Below, piece after piece: positions 38,251 to 50,100 of a stretch of DNA of 64,000 nt. Source of the stretch: Oxyruncus cristatus (lineage: Eukaryota > Chordata > Aves > Passeriformes > Cotingidae); assembly GCA_013399855.1 (NCBI GenBank), contig VXAY01005274.1, forward strand, positions 517,279-581,278, read 5' to 3'. The notes under the pieces were generated by a model, which made no database searches, was not told the origin of the DNA, and saw only the letters and a program-made list of their open reading frames with translations. The position numbers and the translations under genes were made by a program. Numbering within the stretch: the stretch's first letter is position 1; each line of letters begins with the position of its first letter.

Positions 38251-39189
38251 GTCCCTTCGAAACTCCAGGTGTTGAAACGCAATGAAAATGAAGTGATTTA
38301 CCAGCTTCCAGCGTCACTAGTGCCATCCTTCCCCTCCCTCTGCTCACTCAGGACTAACACAGCCCCACAGACCGTTTTTGCTGCAGTTTCAGCCACTTCT
38401 CACCTTGGACAGTTGTGTGGCCTTATGGGATAAGGTGGCTTTGCCTCTCCCTCCTCTTCAAGCCGGAAGCCATGAAATGTCACCATTTCTAGGATATTGT
38501 CAGGAAAATGGGAGCTGGGTGCAGAACCCAGACCCACACTGGAAGTGTGTGAATGCTTCTGCATCTGCAGAAACAGACAGCCCAAGCTGAGAGACCCGAA
38601 AACCATCTTGTGGTCTTTGGCAATGACTGTCCTCCTCCCTCCTCCTCCCCCAGCCCAGAGAATCGCCAGCTCCCGACGCTTCGGGGCAGGGGGCCAGGCT
38701 GCCGGCCAGGCAAGGGTTGGGGCTCGGCACTGCCTTGGACTTGGAGCTGGCCACATCAGAGACGCTGTGATTTATGTATCCTGTCTGAAATAATGGTTTC
38801 AGCAGAAGAAAAGCGCCGATTGAAATTGCTGCTGTCACTTCTGCTTCCTGTTTGTAACGTGGGATTCGGTTACGCAGATGTCAGCGGTGGCATCGCAAAC
38901 GCTGCATCTGCCCTGGCTTTAGGTAGGGGAGAAAATAAGGGAACATGAGCTCTCAAATCACATTTTGGTGCCAATATCTTCCTTAGCAATAAGGGAAAGA
39001 AGAAAAACAATTTCAGGAAAAGGCAGCGTATAAGCCACGGTCGCTTCTGAAGCAGAACAATTATTGTTGCTATAAAGGAACGTGTGATGCATCATCTGCT
39101 CCTTAACAACTCCTGGGAGAGAAGGAGGGTTATCGAGGGACTCAGGGGGGTGAATCTCTAACCCCAATCTTTAATAAAGAACTGGAAAG

Positions 39190-39400
39190 AGATCAGGAAA
39201 TTATACACTCGTAGGGTTGATCTCAATGGTAAATGCAAGTCTACAGAAATTAATAAAGGATGAGGTCACCCAACAGCTGGAGGAGTTCACGTTGGTTGGA
39301 AAAAAATACTCCAGATGGCTTTTCTAATTTATTTTTTAAAGGAGTAAGGCCTTACCTGACAAATCTATAAGAATGTTCTCAGCAGCTGAGAGCGGAAATG
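39190..39400 (+). mobile_element. Fossil of the CR1-type reverse transcriptase domain
   Basis: In the frame covering about 39197-39328 the translation includes GNYTLVGLISMVNASLQ and IKDEVTQQLEE. These follow the order of the CR1/L2-type reverse transcriptase core (the NYRP-like motif, then the helix before the first catalytic motif). After a stop near 39327, the DNA around 39342-39370 (AGGCCTTACCTGACAAATCT) resembles the next conserved block. The copy is far from the 3' end of the element, is broken by stops, and is probably old. Edges and subfamily are uncertain. Confidence 0.5.
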
Positions 39401-42400
39401 AGGCGAGATGGGCAGCAACAGCACCCAGATCCAAACATAACTCAATAGTCCTGCAGACAACGGGCAGAGGGCTGAAGGGCATCATCGTGGGAGGGGAGCT
39501 CAGAGCTGCATCATGATGTGCCCTCGAGCACTGCCATGGAAATTTAACTAGACAGGGATGAGTTGCGCAGCCTTGTTGATGGTGTTCATGAGAAAAGAAA
39601 CTTCCGTTGTACTTTTGGGTGAAAAAGCCCTCATTCCTCTGTCCATCCCTGCCCCGCTCCTTGCAGCGGCCAGCCCAGGTCAAAGGCTGCAGTGGGCCTG
39701 GCAGCGGTGGGGTGGGCCAGGGGCACCCCCCTGCCTGGGCACGGCAGCAGGGACCCCACATCCCATCTGTAGAGCTCACTGCTGTGCCAGAGGCTCGTTC
39801 CCTGTTGGACACTTGGGAGGTTCATGCAAGGCCAGGGAACATGAGAGTGATTGCATATACATTTATGAGGAATTTCTGGCTGGTTGTCAGGGAGCGCTAC
39901 AGCGAAACTCCGGCTGTACTCGGGGGGTTTTACAGACTGTCCTGCATAGCTGGATCCGTACCCAGCACGAGCTCGTGTTTGAGGTTGGAGCCAGCTGGTA
40001 TGTACTGGCTTACACCAGCGTTCGACTCGGGACTGAGCAGCCACCCCAGATTACAGCAGCATGGACTGGCTCCAGGAGGTACAAACTGCAGAAAAACATT
40101 GTTTGAGCTGAGCTCGATGCTATGGTCAGGTTTCAGTAGCAGTGGGACCCCGGGTGGGTGATGGCTGCTTTGGAGGCTCCTGGTCAGCCCTGAGTTGGGT
40201 CTTGGGGCACATTAGGGGTGACAGAGGGCTGGGCTGATGTTTGGGATCAGTAACAGAGGGCTTGGGAGTGATGGGAGGCTGCCTGGCACCTGCCTGGAAC
40301 CCTGAAAGTCACTGGTTATTTCTGAAAATTGGGGGGATAGAAATTGCTTAAATAGAAGAAAGTGACTGACCACGTGGTTTCATTCTGTGTGATACCCCAT
40401 AGGATATTCAACAAGGAAAGAAATCTCAGTATTTGCAGGATCTGGATCTGCCCTGCAGTAGAAACCATGTTGAGAGGAGAACTTTATACTGGGGATGTGG
40501 GTGAAAACAGGGATGATGCATTCAGCTTGGAAACAGTCTGTCAGCAAGGTGCCCCTCTGTTCTTTCTCTAACCTGGTACTTACCCATATTTAGCCACGGG
40601 ATGGCCAACTTTTGAGATTTTATAATGAATTTCATGGCAGTGTTTTCCCTAGTTGACAAGACTTTTCTCAGCTCTATTGCCAGGACCCATACAATACATA
40701 AATTACTTTTGGTTTTACTACAACATATTCTTTTACCTTATTACTTTAGCGCTTAAATTGCATTAACATTGCAGACTGGGAAATGCAACAGAAAAGAACC
40801 TGCAGGAAGTTTTCCCAGCTGGGTGGTCTGTCCATCAGACTCCATCAATCCTGCAGTTCCAGCCTGCGGCTCCCACATTTTCCACAGAGAACTTCTGGTG
40901 AACTTTTAACACCGAGCTAATCCTGAGCTGGTGTGAGCAAGTTCTGTTGATGAGAATGAGGTTTTATAAACCATGGATTCTGTCACAGCAGAGTTTCTTG
41001 ACCTTTCTCTGCTGAAGGACCATCTGACAAAAAGTGGGTCACCCTCAGCCTCCTTCTTGCTCCGCTATTGAAAGAGATGTGGTAAGTAAATAAACATTTC
41101 AGCATTCAGTGAACAAGATGTTACTGTGCTAAGGAATCATAACAGCACTGTGGTAATTGCAGAGGCTGTAATTAGTCACCAAGAACCACTAGAAACCAGC
41201 ACCTGACCCTGCTCTGTGCAGGCCCTGACACGCAACTGCCAATCCAACTGCTACTTTTAAAAAAAAAAAGGTTTGTTTTGCAGCTGATTTCTAATGCTTT
41301 ATTAACTTCTACATAGCACTGATGTTTGGGGGATGGACTTTATCCTCTGGTTTTGCTCAGCTGTTTTTCTGTCTCTGTTGGTTAGTTCTGACCCATCAGC
41401 CCTTCACCCGCTGACGGATTTTCCAGGCCCTGTATACTCATATATGTACTAATTTATTTACTATATGTTAGTAAATATTCAAATTGATTAGCTGGAAACT
41501 CGTTCTGTCCGGCTCTTTCTCATCAGTTCCAGTGTGCTCGAGCTGCCCATATGCAACAACATCCTGAGCTGGGATCCAGCAGCCAGGGAACCCAACTGGG
41601 CCCAAAACAGCTCCAGGTCTTCCTGTCAACTTTATGGCCAAGTAGCAAAAGATGATTTCAGACCGTGTCAGTGTTACCTGTTGTAATCAAAACTATAATT
41701 TTAGTCTTTCCTTTCGTTCTTTGCTCCTCATCCCTGACAATTGATGCATGGAGGGAAAAGAAGGAAAACCCCCAACATTTGATCAGTCACCCGGAGATTT
41801 CCAACCAGGACAGAGAAACTAATTTAGACTTTTTATCATTTTTCTTTCCATTAGGAAGCTGACATGTAGGTGTGTGTCTAAGTCCACACATTGTCATCTT
41901 TCATGTCTTGGCCCTCTTTTGATTTTCCTTTTATTTTTACTCCTGGTTTTATTCTTCCTCTCCTTTATTAAATAGTGACAATTTAAAACATCTTTTTTTT
42001 TTTAACTCATTACCAGTTCATTAAACCATAATACACAATGTTTAAAGTTAGGCTGCAATGTGCACGGCCATAAACAGGCAACAAAGACATTTGTTTGTTG
42101 GCATCTGGAAGTGTCCTCTCCCAACAGATTTTCTTCCTAATTTTACTGCTGACTGACTTACCATAGTCGTTCTTTCTGTCTTTAGGAGAAAAAGAAGAGA
42201 TATGAAAAAGTAATTTATTTCTAGTGGCATCATCTATTTTTGCTAAATCAGTAGCAGGTCACACTGGCTCCGGAAGAGCTCTCCTTATCCTTCCAGTCAA
42301 AATGAATCTTTGCTATGAAAAGCAGCATCGTCACCGTGTGATTTGGGAATGTTGTTAAAAATAAATAGGGATCAGGGAGAGGTTGGGCCAGAGAAGCAGC

Positions 42401-44732
42401 TCATATCCCTTCGTGTGGCTGCAAATGCCTTTTTTTTCCACCATTCTTGAGAAGATGGAACAAGTCAGGAATTATTACAGTAATGTCCCTGTCACTCTGA
42501 ATAAAACATGAACAAAATTAGTTACTCTTCTTTCAGATTGAAGCAATTATTTCATGTCTCCTTGCACGAGGCCATGTGTAACCTATTTCCGAGCGCTGCA
42601 GACAGGGCCATAAAGGATGAAGAAATAACAGCTGGGACTAATTGGAATTATGGTTGACTTGATTCACTACGCTTATTTATTTATTTGTGTGTGTGCAGGG
42701 AGAGGAGGAAAGTTTCCTTCAGTATGCAAAATATTTAAAGGGAAAAGAGCCGTGGCAAGTCTGTCGCGCCAGCGCTGGTGAGCTTGGCTGGTTTAATTAA
42801 CCTTTCCACACGAATCCAGCTTTCCATTCCGGAGCTTATCACCTCATTAACACGAGTCACTTTCCCTGTGCCGTATCTGTCCTCTCCACCCTGTAACACC
42901 AGGGGAGACGTGACCTGCTCCCCCGTGACACAGCATCTGACAGCGCCCTCAGCCAAACCAGAGCTGACTCTTCCAGCCCTTGCCCAGCACCCACTGCGCT
43001 GTTTGTAGGGAAAACCTGTTCCTTAGGAAATTGAAACCCCTGCACTGTTTATTCATCTGCATCTAATTATTCATAGGCGTAAGGGGGCAGCTCTGAAAAT
43101 ATTCAGGTAGCTCAGGCTGATAATTAGAAGGGATTTTGGGTGCCTTGTTGCAACCCAGTGCCCAAACAGGCTTTGTGGGGCTGAGGGTGGTCCCGCTCCT
43201 GGGGGAGCTCAGGAGAGCAGGCAAAGGGCCGTGGAAAGTGTCTCAAACCCAGTGTGTTTCTCCAGACTGTTCTGACCAAGTGGCACTTTCTGCCAAAACC
43301 CTCTTTCTCCTCTGAAGACCCCCCGCTCATGGTACCCGGGATCTGTCCATGACAAAGGCGGTTTGGCCTTGGGGCCCATCATGGTGGTATCTGTGCCCTG
43401 TCTGGGATGTCTGGGAATCAATCCCTGTATTTTGAAAGCAGCAAAATGATACTTGGCAACACTGTGGGGGTGTGCAGAAGTTTAATGTTTACAGGATGTT
43501 TCGGAAATGCTGTAGACTCCTCATTACAAATAGGTACGAAACCAACTGAGGCTGAGCCTGTTGGGAGCGGAGCACACACTCATTTTGGGACACTGTGGGT
43601 TAATGTGGTGGTTATTCTGCCCTACTTTTCTTTTTCCTTAAGATGTGGCAGGATGCTGCTGAAAATGTACAACTCAGGGAGCTGGAAAGAACTCTGTGAG
43701 TTGTAGTGAATAAATGCAGAGCAGGGAATATAAAATATATGTGTTTTTTAATATTTATTCATAGATTAAAAAGTCAATATGATTGCTGAGATGAATGCTA
43801 AAAACTTTAATTAAAACCAAAACAACAATGCTCTCTTTCAGTTGCCGCAGCAGCAGAGAAAATGTAGGTAAACATCCTTCTTTCTGAAAAATGATCTTGT
43901 TCCTAGCAAACCCCATCACCTCCCTTTCCCAGTAGGAATGTATCATTCTGCTGAAGTGAACCATGAAATGACACTGTGCAAAGTCCTCCGAAGTCAACAT
44001 GAGCCTTTTTGCTGATCTTGCTGGACTCCAGATCAGAAGGTAGAAAATTATCTCATTCTATTAATTAGTTGGGAGAAAATTAATCATCTCCTTCTGATGC
44101 ATGAAATTTTTAATACTGATTTCTCCTCTCCTGGGCGTATCTGCCAGAGTCTAGGGGAGCTGTGGCTCGTGCTCCCGTGCTGGCCACGCTCGGCTCAGCC
44201 TTTGCCGCCTCCTCCGCGGGGACGGAGACTCAGGACTTGTCCCTCGCCTGCAAAGACAAGAATTTTAAGCCTTGCTGCGTTTCCATGAGCCAATGGAACC
44301 AGGGTACACTTAATCCGTCTTACAAAGAACACATTTCATCAAATTATAACTCCATTAATGTTAATAGCATATTTCAAGACGAAGAGTTCCACTGAGCATC
44401 GTCCGCTCCTCTGACTTCCACTGCTGGGTGGCTTCTCCCACCCTGACACTGCTGATCATCTCCCACCACTGTGCAGGGCTCAGGTGCTGGAGTGAGGGGA
44501 ATGGGGACAGGGATGGAGGGAGCTCCCTGCAGAGCTGACACCCAGGGCAGCAGGTGCCTCTGGATGCACCTCTCCCACTGTCCCTACCTTCCAGTAGCCG
44601 GCATGGAGCTGCCTCAGTGCAGGATGCCATGTATGATGGGCAGTGACTTTGGGGACATGCCGAGAAGGTCCCCTCTCTGCAGGATAGCAGCTCTCTGCTG
44701 GGACTGGGCAGCAGCACTGAGCACCTACAGCT
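39401..44732. other. Unique non-coding stretch, no gene recognised
   Basis: Overlapping frames of 137-184 codons at 39558-40161 on both strands have no recognisable domain, and one begins at TTG. The 42720-42910 part carries about ten CpGs and a TTTAATTAA word, and 44060-44230 combines an inverted ATTAATT pair (44060-44066 and 44078-44084) with a CpG-richer patch. Both are candidate conserved elements. A hAT-like word pair at 40600 and 40988 was considered and dropped. Confidence 0.5.
42673..42695 (+). repeat. Compound (TTTA)n(GT)n microsatellite
   Basis: Three TTAT/ATTT units pass directly into GTGTGTGTG. It is a simple compound microsatellite. Confidence 0.85.
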
Positions 44733-44903
44733 TCATAGAATCAGGGAGTCATAGAAGGGTTTGGGTTCAGAGGGACCTTAAACATCATCTTGTTCCATTC
44801 CCTGGTGTGGTCAGGGACACCTTCCATTAGACCTGTCCAACGTGGCCTGGAACATTTCCAGGGATGAGTTATCCACACGTTCTCTGGGCAGCCTGTGCCA
44901 GGA
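44733..44903 (-). mobile_element. CR1 3' UTR fragment
   Basis: The plus strand starts with TCATAGAATCAGGGAGTCAT (two octamers around a mutated one), then GGGTTTGGGTTCAGAGGGACC, CCTTCCATTAGACC, GGCCTGGAACATTTCCAGGG and CTCTGGGCAGCCTGTGCC. This is the reverse complement of the CR1 3' UTR of the 'CCCAACCCAAACC' type, so the element lies on the minus strand. The 'CCAGGTTGCTCCAAGCC' block is partly deleted. It is the first of four minus-strand CR1s within 2.5 kb. Confidence 0.95.
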
Positions 44904-45497
44904 TTCAGAGCAGGAACACCACTAAAATTTTATCAACCTGTCCAGCGTCTTTGAGCCTGGCCATGGGCAAGGTGAGCCCCTGCCCCAGAGGGTGCAGAGT
45001 GCAACTCACGCTTGGATTTTAAAGATGCTTATGAGCTACTGAGACCGGAGCTCCTGGGCCCTTAAACTATCAGAATTAGAAACCATTACTGAAGAGTTTT
45101 ACGAAAATCAACTCAACCTTGACTGTTCGTAAACATGGCCTGACATTTCCCTCACTGCCTGTACACAGTGGGCATGTTTAAAGAGTCCAGCCCTATATAA
45201 AGGCTCACTGTTATGAAAAATAATTTACATTGGTTCCTTTCCCAAATACATTAGTTACAACTTCAGTAAGAGCACATGGTATTTGCATTTCCAGTTTCAA
45301 CCACGTGTTTCTATGAGAGAGCACTAGAATAGCTGGAGCACTTTATTCCATCCATAGACCTTGGTATTTCCCAGTTCCACTGGGCCTTCCCTATGGAAAA
45401 ATAAAAGAGTTCCAAAATCAGTTTTCTTTCCATGAGAAGACGATACAAATAAACTAGTTAATATAATGCTAATTTCACTCAGGATGTTGGCAACCAG
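44904..45497. other. Short unique AT-rich stretch between CR1 copies
   Basis: Nothing recognised apart from one copy of TAATATAATGC at 45459-45469, which recurs exactly 200 bases later at the far edge of the next CR1. Confidence 0.7.
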
Positions 45498-45658
45498 AAT
45501 AGAATCAGAGAGTCACAGAACGGTTTGGGTTGGGAGGATCATCCAGTTCCACACCCTGGTATAGGCAGGGACATCTCCCACTGGACCAGGTTGCTCCAAG
45601 CCGTGTCCAACGTGGCCTAAAACACTCTCAGGAGTGGGGCAGCCACAGCTTCTCTGGG
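45498..45658 (-). mobile_element. CR1 3' UTR fragment
   Basis: The plus strand has ATAGAATCAGAGAGTCACAG, then CGGTTTGGGTTGGGAGG, CATCCAGTTCCACACCCTGG, GGACCAGGTTGCTCCAAGCC and GGGGCAGCCACAGCTTCTCT. It is a minus-strand CR1 of the same 3' type as its neighbour at 44733, but better preserved in the middle. It stops abruptly at GGG just before TAATATAATGC, which is the 5' truncation point. Confidence 0.95.
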
Positions 45659-46243
45659 TAATATAATGCAATTATAATATAATAATAATTCAGCTTTAGG
45701 TTTCATTACATATCAGCAGGTGAAATACCTATTTGCTCATTTTACCTTCAAGTCATGAAGAAATGAGCACTTACTTTACTTTCTTCATTTACTTGTCAGC
45801 TCTGTTCATTATAGATGCACATTTTCTAAGATAAGTATCCGTGTCTGTGTTATAATTAAGACTGGGACAATGTAATGGGTACAGGTATCATTTAGCATTT
45901 CTATTCAAATTACCCCTATTTTCAGACAGTTGTTCAGAAGGGGCATTTCCAGGATTATCCAAGTTGCTGCATTTTCCTGCCTCCCTTGTAATGATGTTAA
46001 GAGACAACTGCTCTTCTGCCTTCCATAGGCAAGAGAAGCCTGGTTGGCTAAAGCAAAAAAAAAACCACCTTACAGCTCATGTTTGTGTCCTACTCTCAGG
46101 GAACAAGAGCAAATGGAGGCAGTGAAGTTGTGATCGCAAGAAAATACTCCCAAATAGGGGTCTAGAAGGGTACATTCTCCTTCTGTCTAGGTCCCAGGAT
46201 ATGCCAGGATAGCCCTTCTTCTTAGTTACCTGCTCGCCAGCAC
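45659..46243. other. Unique AT-rich stretch, nothing recognised
   Basis: This separates the CR1 at 45498 from the minisatellite. It contains repeated AATATAAT words at its left edge but no gene and no known repeat. Confidence 0.7.
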
Positions 46244-46403
46244 TGGTGGAGGTGGCAGCGTGGTGGTGGAGGTGGCAGTGGGTGTGATGGAGGTGGCAGT
46301 GTGGTGGTGGAGGTGGCAGTGTGGTGGTGGAGGTGGCAGAGTGATGGTGGAGGTGGTAGTGGGTGTGATGGAGGTGGCAGTGTGGTGGTGGTGGTGGTGG
46401 CAG
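46244..46403 (+). repeat. 20/21-bp GGTGGAGGTGGCAGTG minisatellite
   Basis: Eight imperfect units are anchored by GGAGGTGGCAG, starting at 46248, 46268, 46289, 46309, 46329, 46349 and 46370, with a last unit near 46389. The spacing alternates between 20 and 21 bases. Two of the units carry the variant GGTGTGATGGAGGTGG (46281 and 46362), 81 bases apart, so a four-unit block seems to have been duplicated. The plus strand is nearly free of C. It gives long open frames on both strands (Val/Gly/Trp-rich, or His/Pro/Thr-rich), which are artefacts of the repeat. Confidence 0.9.
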
Positions 46404-46629
46404 CCCTCGAGGACATGCTTGGGCTCTCTGATAGCTCTGTGCACTGTTTACACAGTTGGCTACAATCCAGGTTGGGGCTGGGATGGGAATAAAAAGAATG
46501 CAATTGTTATCACAAACCATGATCTCATCCAGCCAGAGACCGAATATTTCCTTGCTGAATAGAAGGTCTGTTGTGGCATTTTACTCGCTGAGGCCAATTG
46601 AACCTGACAACTCCTAGGAGAGCCAGAGG

Positions 46630-46940
46630 AATCACAGAATCATGGAATCATTCAGGTTGGAAAAGACCTCCAAGACCATTGAGTCCAACCATTCCTGCAG
46701 CACTGCCAGGACCTTCACTGACCATGTCCCCAGATGCCACATCCACACATCTGTTAAATCCCTTCGGGGAAGGTGACTCCACCGTGACCCTGGGCAGCCT
46801 GTGCCAGAGATGGACAACCCTTTGGGTGAGGAAATTTTTCCTAACATCCAATCTAAACATCCCCTTGTGCCACTTGATGTCATTTACTCTGGTCCTGTCA
46901 CTTGTTACCTGGGAGAAGAGACCAACAGCCCCCACTGAGA
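46630..46940 (-). mobile_element. CR1 3' end with intact C-terminal ORF2 frame
   Basis: On the minus strand an unbroken 99-codon frame (46648-46947) includes GLFSQVTSDRTR and RKNFLTQRVVHLWHRLPR, the C-terminal end of CR1 ORF2, without the frameshift seen in the copy at 4021. The 3' UTR and the octamers AATCACAG AATCATGG AATCATT follow at 46630-46652. It belongs to the same 3' type as the copies at 4021 and 61531. It is 5'-truncated near 46940 and is inactive. Confidence 0.95.
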
Positions 46941-47009
46941 GAGGCATTTCTAAACACCTTTATTCCCCCTCCTGAGTCAATATTGCATTCACAGGAGACA
47001 ACCTTCCTG

Positions 47010-47182
47010 AATCATAGAATCCCAGAATCCCAGAACAGTTTGGGTTGGGAGGAATCCTAAAGATCATTTAGTCCAACCCCCTGCCACAGGCAGGAACACC
47101 TTCCACTAGCCCAGGTTGCTCCAAGTCCCATCCAATCTGGCCTTGAACACTTCCATGGATGGGGCAGCCACAGCTGCTCTGG
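47010..47182 (-). mobile_element. CR1 3' UTR fragment
   Basis: The plus strand reads AATCATAGAATCCCAGAATC (three octamers), then GTTTGGGTTGGGAGG, TAGTCCAACCCCCTGCC, CCAGGTTGCTCCAAGTCCC and TGAACACTTCCATGGATGGG. It is a minus-strand CR1 of the 'CCCAACCCAAACC' type. Its own 3' tail lies 70 bases from the 5' edge of the CR1 at 46630, so the two are separate insertions and not one broken copy. Confidence 0.95.
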
Positions 47183-50100
47183 TCACTGTACTCTGTGCTC
47201 TGGTCACAGCCCATCCCATGACCTGCAGTGGAGGGGCTCTGGCCCCAGTTTTTGGGATCTTACTGGGCTTGGGGGCAGCAGCCTGTGCTCAGGACCCACC
47301 GGGAACAACAAGCAGCTTCTCCCTGGTTGGTTCTTTCCTTTAGAAATTATGAGATGGTGTTCAAATGAGTTTTTGGGAGAAGCAGCTTTGCTAATGTTGC
47401 TTCGTGGAGCATCTGAGGAATTGATTGTGCAGGAAAAACGCAATGGTTCTGTTTGAAGGGAAATGAAAACATTCCCTTTTCGGCTCTTGCTGAAGGATAA
47501 TTATGGGGAAGCTGTTTGTGGTACAAATGCTCTGTTTGCTGTCCCTCCCAGCCGAGCAGACAGCGGGGTTGGTTGAGATTAGGGTCTTTCATGCTGCTCA
47601 ATTACCACAAATGCGTGGTGATAAGGAATAAGGGATATCAAAGGAGAAACAGAATAACAGGCCCTAAAATTATGTAAATAACTGGTAGAAGAGTGCAGTA
47701 AAGATGAATTTTTTTTCATTTGGATATATTGAGTAGTTATGTTTGCGGAATTACAGCATCTCTTGGGGCTTTTCTAACGTTGTGGTTTGTATGTGCTACA
47801 CTCATGCCTAACTAGCTGTCTGCATGCCAGGAACATTTTTTTTTCCCTTTATAAATGACAAGATTTTGATTTCACACCACAGTTACATCTCCCGAGATCC
47901 TCTTAATGTGATGACAATCGCAATATTAGTTCAGGCTGTTAATCCCAGGGCTCCTGTATTTTAGCATCTCCCCAATCTCATCAGAATTATATTCTTTCAA
48001 GAATATATTGTTGTGTTTATCTTCATATGTATCCCATAAATAATGCTGATGAGCATCTGAGCAATAGCCAGGATAAGTTTCCAGGGAGGTGTGAAGAGCT
48101 GTACATGGTTCATGTTGGCACCCTGCATCAAACCAGGGCAGGCTGTTTCAAAGCCTCTATTTCTTTGTGAAGATTTTTTTTTTCTTTTACTTTGTGTTGT
48201 TTCAATTGACATTAAAAGTAAATTCTGATTATAAATACATCTTTGCCTACAAGAAACGATTTCCGCAGTGCAAATACACGTAGCTGCTCCACCTCCAGAG
48301 CAGATGCTAATTTAATTCCTCTCTGTGAGGTGACTGTCCTGAGGAAGGGAAGCCAGCTCTAAGGCAGAGGTGAAGGTAATCAAGGAGTAATTTCAGGCCT
48401 GGACAGGTCAGCTGATATAAATTAAGCCTTAAAGTTGAGTGGGAAATGGTTGTGGGAGTGCTGAGGTTTAGAGGGTGGTGGTCTTGTTTCTCTGCAAAGC
48501 ACAGGGCAGGAGGCTGGAGAAAGAAGCTCTGGAGAGAATTTGAATACAGGAATTCTGTATTTAGGATTTCATAACTTATGGGCAGGGACTTGGAGAACTG
48601 GAGGACATGACTAGTTGAGGAAACAAGGTAAAAATCTTAATGTAAAAATCTTTTCTTCATTGGAAAGCTCAGACCCTTGAATCACCCTTCATGTAAAAAC
48701 TAACTTACATTTTCTGTAGGGTGGTTTGAGAAGGGATCCACAGGCATTGTACAGGAGGAGCAACAAGGACACTGTGTTTGGGTTGCTCTAGGCTACTGTG
48801 GGGAAATCACCATCCAAAGCCTCCCAGCCCTGTAATCAGGGATGGAGTAAATGAGGAGGAGCAGAGGGCAATGTTGGTGGCCATGGGGACAGGACTCCCT
48901 ACCCCTCTCGCTGCCAAAAGTGGTAAAAATGTGGGCTGAACAACTGCTGAAATGAGCAACAACATGATGTGAGGCTTTGTGTAGTCTGTTGTTTTGCTGA
49001 GAATTGTTTAAACGATTTTGTTTTGTGAACCTGTGTCACTCAAAATCACCCTTGGCTGCACGCTTTGGAGAGGGTGGGGAACAAACTAGTGTGTTTTCCC
49101 AATGTCAAATGCCCAAAACCTATTTCCTAGAAGCAAATGCCTTTCTAATGTGTTTTCCCAATGTCTCTTTCCCAGATTTGCAAGATGTGAAGGAAATTAA
49201 GCTACTGTGAGTGCCAGCCAAAACACTGTGTTGAGAGCTGCACCTCTCCAGGTGGAAACCAAAGACCTGGAATGGGAGCTATTGAGCAGGTGAGAGGCAG
49301 TAAAAAGAAAAACAGTGTGTTTGTGCATGAGATAATTGTTTTCAGGTGATTCCTGTGTAAATGCCATTGCCATGGGCAGGTCTAACACAGAGCTGAGCTG
49401 TTGTTTGTGTTCTTGTGGGTTGGCAGTCTGTGTGCCTTGGAAGGGGCCACAGGTACCCATAGATCCTCAGAGAGCCTCAGGGTTATGGCTGGCAAACAAG
49501 AGTCCAGAGGTCATTTTGCCTTTTCTAAGAGCCTTAGAGAGAGGAGTTGCCTGGTGCTTATTGCAGTCTCCACATTGGGAGCTCCAGGGGAAAAACCCTC
49601 ACTGAGCTGTAGCTCCTGAGGTGGGAGTGGTTTGGATACCTCCCTAATGAATTCCTGGGCAAAGCCAAACCATTGTGGTGTTAGAAAACGTGGAAGTTAC
49701 CTTGGTGCCATGTCTGTTGTGGGGTTGGGTTTATTTAAAAAAGAAAATAAAAAGTGGTTTCTGTGAATACTTCGTATATACTTGAGTCTGTTCGAGGTGA
49801 GTTTGTGCTTGGTGAAGCCAAGCCATGGATCGAGGCTGAGTCTAAAGCTTTCAAGCCTGGAGAGGTGTTTGTGCGTTTCCTTCTCGTGCCAATGACTGTG
49901 ATTTTATCATTAACCAGATAAAGTGGTGTTGCCTGAAGCTCTGAATAATCTCCCCTATCTTGAGTTGTCTTCTCTTCCTGTATTTAATTAGCCTATTTTT
50001 TTTTTTTTTTGACCTTCAGGCAGAGTATAGATCTGGTTGTAACTTTAGAAATACTCTATGTAACTCCAGGAATGACCCTGGTGAATCTGTTAAAAGATGG

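Larger units (their letters stand above)
35291..39189. other. Unique stretch with an AT-rich segment and simple repeats
   Basis: No gene. The part at 35640-35900 is very AT-rich yet keeps several CpGs, which is unusual for neutral DNA. A 12-bp palindrome, ATTACATGTAAT, is at 36271-36282. A (GGA)n tract and an A-run lie at 38157-38250. The open frame at 38378-38590 contains Cys and Trp spaced a little like a sushi domain, but the rest of the domain is missing. Confidence 0.55.

Noticed and set aside
38378..38590. Sushi-like spacing (GYCQENGSWVQNPDPHWKC)
   Set aside because: Only the second half of the pattern is there. The upstream cysteines and core residues of a sushi domain are absent, and no splice sites fit.
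39558..40161. Overlapping 182- and 184-codon plus frames and a 137-codon minus frame
   Set aside because: Three frames are open over the same DNA, which is a composition effect. One begins at TTG. No domain was recognised in any.
40595..41050. hAT/Charlie-like terminal words near 40600 and 40988
   Set aside because: The two words point the same way instead of being inverted, lack an 8-bp duplication, and match only loosely.
46077..46562. His/Pro/Thr-rich and Val/Gly/Trp-rich frames up to 147 codons
   Set aside because: They are translations of the 20/21-bp minisatellite and change character exactly at its edges.
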